Positions 40,230 to 51,100 of a stretch of DNA of 64,000 nucleotides are shown here, piece by piece. The DNA is from Tetraselmis striata (taxonomy: Eukaryota; Chlorophyta; Chlorodendrophyceae; Chlorodendrales; Chlorodendraceae). Location of the stretch: the NCBI GenBank assembly GCA_006384855.1, contig VCJN01003064.1, positions 1-64,000 of the forward strand, read 5' to 3'. Every line of letters begins with the position of its first letter. The first letter of the stretch is position 1. A program made the position numbers and the translations under genes. The notes under the pieces were generated by a model, which worked only from the letters and a program-made list of their open reading frames with translations, did no database searches and was not told the DNA's origin.

Positions 40230-40385
40230 CCACTTCCAAGTCCAACAGGACTCCGCAGCGGTGGCCTTCCCAGTGCCTCCTTCATGACTTGGCGCTACAG
40301 GTACCTCTTCTCCGTCAATCCACTGTGTAAAACGGCCTGCGCAACCTTTTTGGCAAAACCAGACTCAACTTTGAAACGTAAGGAT

Positions 40386-40925
40386 TAGTGTGTATGCTGT
40401 ACCGCCCGACGGGCTGCATCGATCCCGCAGCGACTCGAGGAGCTGCACTGACATCGACCCGTACGGCACCACCGCGTGCAGTTCCCGACGCAGCCATCCC
40501 GGGTAGCGCTGCTCCCGCATGTTGCTTCGCCGTGTGCTTAAAAGCACCAGGGGGCCTATTTGTCCCCACCTTCCCCTGTCGCGGCGCACCCACCATGGGT
40601 CGCGCCGCGACAGCCACGCCCACCCTCCCTCCACTTCGTTCAAATTCTCGGGTCTGCCTCTTAGGCCCTCTGGCCCCTCGAAAAAGGCATGTAAGAAAGC
40701 GAAAGCGCCTTTCGGCAATGTGCCTGCGCCCAACCCTTCCTTGAAAGCCCGCTCCCGCCGCCCGAAGCCCCGCACCGACCACGCCCGCATTTTCATTTTT
40801 CGAGTCAGCAACCACGCAGCGCGCTCCTGCGACTCTTAACGTAACCAACCTCAGCGTCACGGACTGGTGCGCACTGCGGGGGACCAGGTGAAAGGGGCGT
40901 ACGCTGCGGATGCCAGTCTGCGGCG
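40386..40925. other. Unassigned sequence upstream of the LisH gene
   Basis: Overlapping frames on both strands (40315-40860 minus, 40519-40839 plus) are Arg/Pro/Ala-rich and show no domain. The interval probably holds the promoter and leader of the LisH-domain gene. Confidence 0.35.
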
Positions 40926-42247
40926 ATGGCGTCTCCCGGTCTGATGGCAGCGGTTGTGGCGCGTTACCTGTCGGAGCACGGCTTCGCGGCGGCCTCGGCG
41001 GCTTTCGACCTGGAGGCCGCCCCGCTTCTCAGCCGCTGGGAGACGGAGGCTGGCGCACCGGGCGGCGGCCGGCTAGTGGCGAAGGCGCTGAGCGAGCTGC
41101 TGGCCGAGTATGCCGAGCTGTGGGGGCGGGAGTCGCGGCGGCACGCGTTGTGCGCGGCCAACCCCGCACTGACGCCCATGCTCGCGGTGCTGGACGCACA
41201 AGCCTCCGCCCCGCCGTGTGTGAGCGCTCTGATATACCTCCTATCCCTCCTCCCATACCCGCATCGGCGCTAGCCTGACTGCTGCTGGCAGCATCACTCT
41301 GTGCGGCGGGTTTACCGCTATGGGCTGCTCCGCTGTCGGCCGACCAGCTCTGGCACCGGTGGTGGCATGCAGGCAGGCGGCAGTGGGACGCCAGCGGCGC
41401 GCCCCTTCGTTTCTACCGCCGCCTCCCAAGCGGCGCAGGTGCGATGTTTTCTTAGACCACCCCCCCCCCCCCCCTCGGGTCCCCCGGCGGCGGCAGCTCC
41501 ACCCGCCTACACGGGGCTGCTCGGGTCTGGAGTGCCGAGTCGATGCCGATGCCCCGCAGGCCTGCTTTACACAGCAACTTGCGGCCCTGGAGAATCGGCC
41601 GCCCATCGGGGCCAGGCCGCCAGCCAATGATCTAGACGCAGCAGGTTGCCCCTGCCACTCAGCAATGGATCCCACCTGACGCCCTCTCCTGCCTGCTCCA
41701 TGCCCACTGCCACATAACCAGCGCCGCTTGGCTGCCAGCAGGCCCTGACCGCGAGCCCGGCGCCGCCCTGAGTCTTCGCACAAAGGGGACAACATCGGGG
41801 CAGCAGCCGGCGGCACCCACGCAGGCCGGGTCTTTAGGCGGGCAGCCCGCATGGGGAAGTGACTCTGCCTGGAGGGCGGCGCCGCCCTCGGCTGCACCGG
41901 GACAGCAGCCGCCTCGTCCTACGCTGCCCCATCTGGGGACAGCCGGGAGCGGCAGCCGGCCCCACCAGGCAGCAGCGCCCCCGGCAGCGGAGCCCAGCGG
42001 CAACGCTGGCGGTGGGCAAGCTCGGAAGCGGGCAGAGACAGCAGGGCCGCAACCGGACAGCAGGGGTGGCAAGGCAGCCAAGAGAGACGCGGCTGGGGCT
42101 GGGGATGGGGCGGTGGCGGGGGTGCTGGCTGCCCCGCGGCGGCCGCTGCAGGTGAGCATGGACCAGGCGGAGGCGTTCCTAGCCACCCTGAAGTACGGCT
42201 CTGGCAAGAAGGGCGCAGCCCCTGGCCCTGGCAGCGGGGGCTGTTGA
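40926..42247 (+). CDS. LisH-domain protein, multi-exon host gene
   Basis: Exon 1 (40926 to about 41219, GTGAGC donor) begins MASPGLMAAVVARYLSEHGF and continues AAASAAFDLEA, a LisH motif at residues 8-32 that mediates dimerisation. A helix follows (KALSELLAEYAELWGRESRR). The last exon ends at 42245-42247 (TGA). It has a Pro/Ala/Gly-rich linker, then GGQARKRAE, GGKAAKRDA and a C-terminal helix (VSMDQAEAFLATLKYGSGKK). Middle exons between about 41300 and 41880 are not resolved; several frames are open, including one with PPPPPSGPPAAAAP. Basic stretches suggest a nuclear location. It belongs to the general class of LisH scaffold proteins; no orthologue is claimed. Confidence 0.5.
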
Positions 42248-42266
42248 GGGAACCGCCCCGTACGTC

Positions 42267-42271
42267 TGTAA
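42267..42271 (+). terminator. TGTAA polyadenylation signal of the LisH gene
   Basis: TGTAA lies 20 nt after the TGA at 42247. This pentamer is the usual polyadenylation signal of Chlamydomonas-type algae. It supports both the gene end and the organism guess. Confidence 0.5.
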
Positions 42272-43007
42272 CAAGCACTGCAAAGTTGCCGTGGGTGCAG
42301 GCTCTAGCTTGGTTAGGAGGCTCACAGGGCAGCAAGCATTCACTGCACCCCTCTCCCTGTTGTCAACGTGTACAGACACTGACGCGCTTGGGCGTGTGTG
42401 ACCCGCCGGGGTCAGGGAGACCAAGGGCAGGTGGCGCGAGGGTTGTTACCAGTACTGGAGGAGGAGGAGGAGGTGGTGGTAGTTTGAGGGATGTTGCTTG
42501 CTAGCGGCGGGGGATGAGGGAGGGCCGGGGGTGTTAGGGCCGGGGGGGGAGGTCATGGCAGAGCTGGCTCGGAGCTCACTGCCCTCCTTATCCCCTTCCC
42601 CGCTAGCAGCGGTGCCGGTAGGTTGTGCTCTAACTGCAACGTGAAGGGCGGCGCCTTGGCATGGCAAGCATGTGGGAAGAGCATCTCTTTCAGCAAGGGA
42701 GTACGTGGGCTGGGGAGGGGGCGTACGTACTTGGTGCCTCCATGACTGGGCAAGGCAGGGAAACGCGGTCGCTAACCCCGCTGGTGGCATGCAGTGCTCG
42801 TCAACTGCTTGCGACTGCCTGGACGTCCGTCCCTCGCTGGCAGAGGATGGCCGGGAGGGGGGGGGGGGGGGAGGGGGGGGGGGGGGGGTCCAAGGCGAGA
42901 TGGCAACAATTCAGAACCTGCGAGCAGGCACGTCGGCCACATGTTGTCCAATATCCCCTCTGGACACTACAAGCCTGATGTACTCGGTGTACACATCACC
43001 AATGTCA
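42272..43007. other. Unassigned GC-rich spacer with poly-G tract
   Basis: 42858-42888 is a nearly pure G run broken by one A. No gene is recognised; the frames at 42446-42790 and 42661-42978 have no domain. Confidence 0.4.
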
Positions 43008-45372
43008 CCAGTGTTACCATCATTAAACTCATCAGAATCATCAACATCACCATCATTACCATGATCATAATCATCAACATCATCATCATCATCAGCATCA
43101 TGGCCATCATCTCCATTATCATTCCCCTCACCAACATACTCACCATCATCATCATTGCCATCTTCATCATCATTTTCACCATCATTCTCGTTACCATTAC
43201 CATAATCACCATCATCATAATCACCGTCATCACCACCTCTCATCGCCATCATCATCATGACCATCGTCAGTACAATCATCACCCTCATCAACATCATCGT
43301 CATCAACATATCCATCATTACCATGAACATAATGATCAACATCACAATCATTGCCATCACTAGCATCATCAGCATCATCGCCATCATCTCCATTATCATT
43401 CCCCTCACCAACATACTCACCATCATCATCATTGCCATCTCCATCATCTCCATCATCACCAGCACCATCATCATCATCATCTTCACCATCATTACCATTA
43501 CCATAATCATAATCACCATCATCACCACCTCTCATCGCCATCATCATCACGAGCATCGTCAGTACAATCATCACCCTCATCGTCATCATCGTCATCAACA
43601 TCACCATCATCGCCATCACCATCATCACCGGCATCACCGGCATCATCTCCATTATCAGTACCCTCACCAACATGCTAACCATCATCATCATTGCCATCTC
43701 CATCATCACCAGCACCATCATCTTCACCATCATTACCATAATCATAATCACCATAATCACCATATCATCACCACCTCTCATCGCCATCATCATCACGACC
43801 ATCGTCAGTACAATCATCACCCTCATCAACATCATCGTCATCAACATCTCCATCATTACCATGATCATAATCATCAACATCACCACCATCGCCATCATCT
43901 CCTTATAACTACCCTCACCAACATACTCACCATCATCATCATTGCCATCTCCATCATCACCAGCACCATCATCATCATCATCTTCACCATCATTACCATT
44001 ACCAATACCAATACCATTACCATTACCATAATCACCATACTCATAATCACCATCATCACCACCTCACATCGCCATCATCATCATGACCACCGTCATTACA
44101 ATCATCACCCTCATCATCACCACCGTCATCCTCACCATCACAATCATCTGCATTACCACGACCACAATCACCATCATCATGACCATCCTCATGACCATCA
44201 CTACCAACATCATCGTCATCACCATCATCATTATCATCGACACCATCATCATCGCCATCGGCGTCATCACTATTGTCATTATCACCATAATTACTATCAT
44301 CATCAATACCATCATAGCCATAATCATCGTCATCATCACCATCATCAACATCATCACCACCATCATCATCATCATCATCACCAGAGCCATTAAAATCTTT
44401 GTCAACATCAACATTACCGTCATCATCATCATCAACATTACCATCACCGCCATCGCCATCACCAGTATCATCATTGCCACCACCAGCACCATCATCATCA
44501 TCATCATCATCATCGTTACCATCATCATCATCATCATCAGAGCCATTAAAACCTTTGTCAACATCAACATCACCATAATTACCGTCATCATCATCATCAT
44601 CAACATTACCATCACCGCCATCGCCATCACCAGTATCATCATTGCCACCACCAGCACCATCATCATCAGCATCATCATCATCATCATCATCATCGTTACC
44701 ATCAACATCATTATCAACATCACCACCATTACCGTAATCATCTTCGTCAACATTATCATCATCGCCATCACCATCATCATCACTGCCATCACCAGTATCA
44801 TCATCATCATCATTATCGTCACCACCATTACCATTACCATAATTGTAATCGTAACCATCATAATCACCATCATCACCACCTCCCATCCCTATCATCAACA
44901 ACTCACCACCGTCGTCATTACCACCATCATCACAATCATCTGTAATACCAACACCGCCACCACCACCATCAACATCATCCTCATCATTACCAACATCATC
45001 ACCATCATCATCATCATCTTTACCGTCATCAGCATCACTATCGCCATCAGCATCATGACCATCGACACCATCACAGTCATCAACATTACCACCACCACCA
45101 CCATCATCATAACCACCACCACCACTATCATTATCATTACCATGATCTTCATCACCATCATGATAATCATCATTGCCATCATCATCATTGCCACCATCAT
45201 CGCCATCATCATCATTTCTATCGTTATCAACACCATCATAACCATAATCATCGCCATCATTATCATCATCATCATCATCATCATGACCACCGTCGCCGTC
45301 TTCACCATCACCATCATTATCAGCATGACCATCATCACAATTCATCATCATCAATATTTTCATTATAAATTG
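43008..45372. repeat. 2.4-kb CAT/CAC trinucleotide array
   Basis: Continuous imperfect repeats of CAT, CAC and CATCAT with higher-order blocks (e.g. CTCACCAACATACTCACCAT recurring near 43128, 43404 and 43915). All six frames give long open stretches (Ile/His/Thr on plus; Asp or Met on minus) only because stop codons are rare in this simple sequence. It is strongly strand-asymmetric: the plus strand is almost free of G. I do not call any gene here. Confidence 0.95.
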
Positions 45373-46434
45373 CAAGTATATCACATCACACACACACATA
45401 TATATAGAAGATCCATAAACCGGGAACGCGCCTTACGCATGTACTGTAAAATGGGCGCGCCGGCCCGTTGGCGCGCAACCGTTTCAGCTCTTGTTGCTGC
45501 AGACGTCCGGTCAAAATATAGTCGACGTGCCGACTGCCTGTCGACGTCAGGTTTCCGTGCACTTAGACACCGCCTGGCGCTCCGCCGGACGTCCCGCCGC
45601 CCCGTCCATTTGACCTAGCGCGCTCGGGCGAGCAGGGGAGGGGGGGGGGGGGGGGAGGGGGGGGGGGGGTTGGTTCAGCCACGGCCAGCAGCGCGTCCAA
45701 GGCGGGGAAGTGCATTTGTGAGCACGATGGTGCGAGCTGCCTCCGCCCGGCAGTGGTGCATTTCGCGTTATTACTTTTGGCGTGAACCTCAAGAACCTTG
45801 TGTAGCACCATCTTCTGAATTCCGCCTCCCCCCCCCCCCCCTCCGAGAAAATCGCAGAGCTGGTTTTTAGAAACTGTCCTCGAGGGTGATTGCTATCCCG
45901 CCGACAAGGGATTTGGTGCATTGGCAGCTGTGCTACGGCGTAAGGGTGCCGGAGTGGTAGCGCCCCCTCGCAAGTTTCGGAATGTGCCTCAGTTTACTTC
46001 GGATGAGAGGGAGGAGGGCAGTCTACGGTCTACATTGCGTATTCACGTGGAGCGCCATTTCTCCAGAGTTCAAGGATGAGATTTCTTTACTAAAGAAAGA
46101 AAATCCCATCGATGTATGCTGATCTCACAGGCAATGCTTTCTGTGTGATTAGCCACATGTGCAACTTGGATAACCCATTGCACGTGCATGGATGTTGCAA
46201 CGGCCGCTGCTTGATGCTGATCCAGACAATAAAAATGCACCTTGACGCTAATTCCTGTGATCAAATTTGTCAATTGTGTGACAATGCCACTACTACTCAC
46301 CCGATGATGGGCCATATGTAACTTCATACCCTGAGACGGTGCCGTATTTATTTGCAGCGCAGCTTTTGTACTGACTTGTACATTGCACGATTTGCTAGTT
46401 TTGTCACAACTCGCTTCATATTATAGTCATACGC
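45373..46434. other. Unassigned spacer with G runs
   Basis: It contains G/C homopolymers at about 45640-45669 and 45829-45841. Frames at 45547-45921 (minus) and 46070-46327 show no domain. Nothing is supported. Confidence 0.4.
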
Positions 46435-46439
46435 CAAAG

Positions 46440-46719
46440 TGTTGTGCGCAGCGTCCCTACCAACCCCCCCTGTGCGGGTCCCGGCGCGAGCCGGGGACTG
46501 TGGGAGGGAGCATGAAGCGCGGAGAGTGGTTGGATACAGAGAAGTGACCATGCCCGCCTGAGCGCCGCACGCATCTAGGCGGGCGTTATTGCGGTGCATG
46601 GTGCGCGCGTGTTGTGTTGCTAGTGCGGACCATCAATGATGACATGTGCTAAAGGACTAAGGTATACCCTAGCTACATTGTACATATGCCGTAGTAAGTT
46701 ACCAACACTGATGTCAACA
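46440..46719 (-). repeat. TRIM 3' LTR
   Basis: Partner of 47682-47970. Both copies share GTGCGGGTCCCGGCGCGAGC and GGAGCATGAAGCGCGGAGAG, with many small differences, so the insertion is older than the Copia element's. Confidence 0.75.
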
Positions 46720-47681
46720 CCCCGCCCCTCAATGTCGCTAGGGCATGCTCCAAGCAGAGGGGTCCGATTGCCGACGCTAGTCGCTAGCCTAGAGAGGCAG
46801 TCCGCCCTGACCTCGGCGTGGATCGGGGCTGACCCTGCGTGGGCTGTAGCCAGACGGTGTCGAGCGAAGCAGCCTTGCGTCGAGTGACGCTTCTCCGGAA
46901 ATACTGAGCTCCCGCCTGGCTCTGAGCCGGTGTGCCGAGCTTAATTAGTAGAAGAGTTGCTTGCGCTAGTCGCTAGCCTAGAGAGGCAGCCCGCCATGCC
47001 CCTCGGCGTGGGTCGAGGCTTGCCCTCTAGGGAGTCTGACTGCGCTGACTGTCGAGCAAACTAAAGTTGCAGCTCATCCTTATTATTCTCCTCACCGCCG
47101 GTGTGCCGAGCTTCCCATACTAATTTCCGGTTGGTCGAGCCGGGCGGGCACAACACTACTGAGAGCAGTGTACACGGCAGCGCGCAGCGGCGCGGTAGCC
47201 GGCGTGGCATGCATAGAAGCCGACGCCCATGCTGCTGCCCATGTTGCCGTCCATCCGTGGTGCTGGGGCTCCCAGGGTCCGAGAGTAAATATACGAATTT
47301 CTGACTGCTTGACGAGGGTTGCCCGAAGTGTCGATCGGCCGAGCCGAGAAACTGTGACTTCGGGCGGGAACTGCAATACGCGGTGGTCGGTGGCGTCTAC
47401 TTGGTAGCTGGCGAGTCCGTACATGGCGGTCGCTGGCGTCATGGTAGCCAACTTCCGGGTGTGCGCTTAATTCGCTGAAGGTACGCGAACCTTGAGACGA
47501 CATTGCGCCGCGAGCGCGACGTGCAGTCGTTGCTTGAGTGTTGACAACCGGTTATCCACCGCCGGTGATCGCAGTTTTACGTCCAGACTCGCGTCTAGGC
47601 GGACTTCCTGCGTCTTCGTCAGACCATCCTACCTAGCAGAGGGCCCATAACCAGGTGTGGAAGCGTGGAGGGCCCATAACC

Positions 47682-47970
47682 GGTTGTGCGCAGCGTCTCT
47701 GCTAACCCGCCATGTGCGGGTCCCGGCGCGAGCCGGGGACTGCGGGTGGGAGCATGAAGCGCGGAGAGTGGCTAGTCACGGAGCAAAAGTGACCATGCCC
47801 GCATGGGCGCCGCACGCATATCTAGGCAGGCGATGCGGTGCCTGGTGCGTGCGCGCTGCGCCAGTGCGGACTACATGTATGCATGATGACATGTGCTAAA
47901 GTACTAAGGCATATCCTAGTCCCTAGCTATATGGTACATATGCAGCAGTGTACTAACACTGATGTCAACA
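47682..47970 (-). repeat. TRIM 5' LTR
   Basis: A direct repeat of 46440-46719, followed by the CAAAG duplication. It adjoins the tRNA-iMet-type primer site. Confidence 0.75.
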
Positions 47971-48183
47971 CAAAGGCTCCCGGAAGTCAATGATCGCAAT
48001 TTTGGCAGCTGATATCCAAGCTTCCCTCTCGAAGCTCTCATTATACCCTACAAGAGCATCCGCAAGTAATGGCGGGGCGGATTCAAGGTGTGCAATGCCG
48101 GCGCCCCGACTGACAGCGGCATTGATGGCCAAGACAGCCTTTGCATGCCCAACATTCTTCACCTTGGTGCCGTAGTCGGAGTA

Positions 48184-51100
48184 TAATTACATGAGCTAGC
48201 AGCAGAAGGGGATATCGGAAATCACCAAAATAAAAGGCAATCAGAAAGGTCCCCTACAGCGACTGCGGGGTGGAAGCAGTAACATGAGAAGACGCAGATT
48301 GGGCACGAGCACACGCATCAGACTTGGCCATCTGCACACCGGCAGAGAGAATGCCGCCCAGGGTACCATGCACGCAAGCCGAGACCCGCTGCAACAGCCC
48401 CCGCCGTGTGCGCGACAGGTGACGGCGGAACTCGGCGGGTTGGCTGGCAGCGACAAAGTTCCGAAGTGCCTGAACGGATTGACCACGAAGAAAGCAAGAG
48501 GTCGGGGCGGAAGGACCGCCAGGGAAGTTACGCGCAGCCAACAGCACCGCGAAGCTGTCGACCACCGTCAAAGCGGACTTCCCGAGACGGCCGCGGTCCT
48601 CAACCACAAAAGGGTAGTACCGGTGAACACCTTGCACTGGGGCGGAAGACGCCCGGTCCGCTGCCAACTTAGCATGCTCCGCCTCGGTCGCCGCGATTCC
48701 CGGGATGCACCAGCGGGGGTCGTTGCTCCAAGTGGGGGTCGTGGAGGACACGCACGCGAAGTCGATCATGTAATCTCACGCCGCCCCCCCCCAACCCGCC
48801 AGCGTCAGGTCCGACGGCCGCGATCGGTCCGCTGGGCGCAGCCCACTCGTCTCAAGGGTCAAGTCGCCGGCTCCCGAACGGTCCCGGTCAAGCACCGCCC
48901 CCGCAGCAATTGCCACAGATGCCCACAGATTCTTCAAAGCGGTATGCATGCGGTGCTTGTAGTTCGCTACGGGGCATATGGGTGGATGATCCACGATGAA
49001 ATCCGTAGCGCTCCGGTTCGAGCCATCCGTAGAGCGAAGCCATAAGGGATCAATACCACACGTGGGGCCATGGCAAGTGACAAGCGCGGAACCTCCGCGC
49101 GGGCAAAGGCCCAGTACCCGCGCAGCGGCGGCCGAATAAGCAGCATGGGGAATCTTGCGGGCGGTCTTGTGATCCGACTGGAAAAGCGATAGGGAGCCCG
49201 GCCCGCACGCGATGTACAAGCGCAGGGTATCAAGTCGCGAGGCCGTTGCACCAGTACGTTGGAAGCTGAGATCGAGGGCCACGAAGTCACGCAAGCGAAT
49301 CGCACGGCTGAGGTGGCGTTGGACAACCATGGTCGTGGGTTGATCATCGGAGGTCGCACCCCAACCCGTACCCGAGGGCGGAGCAGTAGAACCTGGCAGC
49401 GATTCTGGGAGGGAAACAGTCGCTGCTGACGGAGGGTGTGCCACTAATTCGCCCGGCGACGGTATCTTCAGAGCTACAAAAGCGCATGTAGTAACGGTAT
49501 TGGCAGTACTCGTACCACCGATAGGAAGCAATTGCTGCGCAGCAGAGGCGGCCTCACCAGTACCAACTCCAAGAGGAGTGGCCGTAAAAGGAGATGTGGT
49601 GATGCGCAGTCCTCCGCTAGAGCTCGTACCCGTACGGGTCGTAGTACCAGCTGCTGGATCCGATGCAGCGGTGGTCGTAGCATTACTGACCGTAACTCGA
49701 AGATCTCGTGGGCGTGCCCATACGCCGCGCGTGCGCGCCGCACATCTTCTTGCGGTAACGTGGTTAGGGCCCGTACAGTCTCGTACACGCGGCGCGTCTC
49801 ACGCGCCCATGGCAAAGCACTCGTAGCCACAGACGACACCTCGGTGCGGACCGCCTTGTATACGGGGCCAAGGGCGGGCCCGTACTCCCGTACCAGCTTT
49901 GGCAGGACAACCGATTGCGCGGAATAAAACGCCGCAGGGGCCTCGGACTACAGCAAGGCCATATTCAGACCGCCAAAATCCGCGGGCATACTCATCTGAA
50001 CGATTGCAGCCTCCATGCGCGGTGTAGACTGGTCGCAAGCGTCCAGGCCAAGCAGCGAAAACGCAGCCGAAATGTTGGCGGCGTCCACGGCCGCCAAGCA
50101 AGAAGGGGTCCAGCTCCGGCGGCGGCATCATGCGGCTGAGGAAGCCAGTCTGCCGCACCGCGCATACGACCAGCAACCGCATGGCCCCATGGTGGCAGCC
50201 GTATCCCGACGTGCCAAAGGAGGCGATGCGCTCCAACAGTGTGGCGTGGGCCTCCCGGCGCCGCCCCAACGCGCCGGTCATCCACTCGGGGTAATGGCTA
50301 ATAGGAGCACCCGGGTACACGGCGCCATCCTGGACATGATCATCGGCCGGGGTCCGAAATCCTCCCGGGGCCAACTTCTCCCGTACTGTCCGCAATTCGG
50401 ACTCGCTGTCGCCGGGGTGACGAACGTACCGCGTCTTACTGTCATGTACCACCAGTCCGACTTTGGAAAGCTCCGTGCAGTACTCGTTGAAAACGCGCGG
50501 AACGTGGGCCGCGGCAGTGGCCGCGCCGCAATCATCCGCAAAACCCTGGCAAAAAGTATCAGCGGCGGTACGAGCCACAACCGCTTGCACCGGGCCCGCG
50601 ATAGCGAGGCAGAAGTATAGCGGGGCCAGGACATCACCCTGGCGTACACCCGTACGAGACTGTAGGGTGGCGCGCAAAGTACCGGGATCATCCGGCGCGT
50701 AGTAGTACAGGTCGCTAGGGCGATCGTACAACATCTGGAAAAAAGGGATCAGGCCATGTAGCCGCGGGTGCTGAAGCAAGCCGTAAAGTATCGCACCACG
50801 GGATACCTCATTGAAGGCATTCCGAATATCCAGGAGTAGTAGTCCTTTCCCACCAGTACCACGCCCGCCGAAAAGCTGCAGCGCCACCCGCATGCTTCAA
50901 TATGCCGTCTCACAGCCAGCTCCCGACTGGAAGCTGCGTTGCATCGGGCCCATGACCTCCCGCGCATCTGCACCCACTTGCCCCAGAGCGTGGGCGGAGG
51001 ACAGGCGCACCAGCACGGAGCCGACGCCGAGCGGGCGTACTCGCAGCGGCTCGCCGCTCTTTTCCCGCTCCTCGCGCGCGGCGGGGTCGTCCTTGTGCAG

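Larger units (their letters stand above)
37245..40385 (+). mobile_element. Gag-like/tyrosine-recombinase element, copy A
   Basis: The 5' region (37255-37560) is shared with copy B (54790-55070): TAGTTTATGGGGTTTCCTCC, CCTAACCGCTTTT and GAGTAGACATAAAAGCAGCC, the last with a TATA-like CATAAAAG. Then come a gag-like gene and a tyrosine recombinase gene in the same orientation, about 3 kb in total. A LINE fragment has landed in the 3' end. No reverse transcriptase, RNase H or methyltransferase is present between gag and recombinase. Confidence 0.65.
46440..47970 (-). mobile_element. TRIM-like mini LTR element with 5-bp target duplication
   Basis: Direct repeats 46440-46719 and 47682-47970 (both ending GATGTCAACA; element strand starts TGTTGACATC) flank about 960 bp without gag or pol. 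CAAAG is duplicated at 46435-46439 and 47971-47975. GGGCCCATAACC at 47671-47682, just inside the 5' LTR of the minus-strand element, is a half-tRNA-iMet primer site. A second copy at about 47641-47652 suggests a small tandem duplication. The internal region has a repeated CGCTAGTCGCTAGCCTAGAG word (46778 and 46965). It is a non-autonomous element probably served by Copia enzymes. Confidence 0.8.

Noticed and set aside
41241-41897. 218-codon minus-strand ORF
   Set aside because: It lies opposite the LisH gene, is low-complexity Arg/Ala/Gly, and shows no motif.
44056-45618. ORFs of 447 and 511 codons in the 43-45 kb region
   Set aside because: They are by-products of CAT/CAC trinucleotide repeats; other long open frames exist in the same DNA, with no domain or normal composition.
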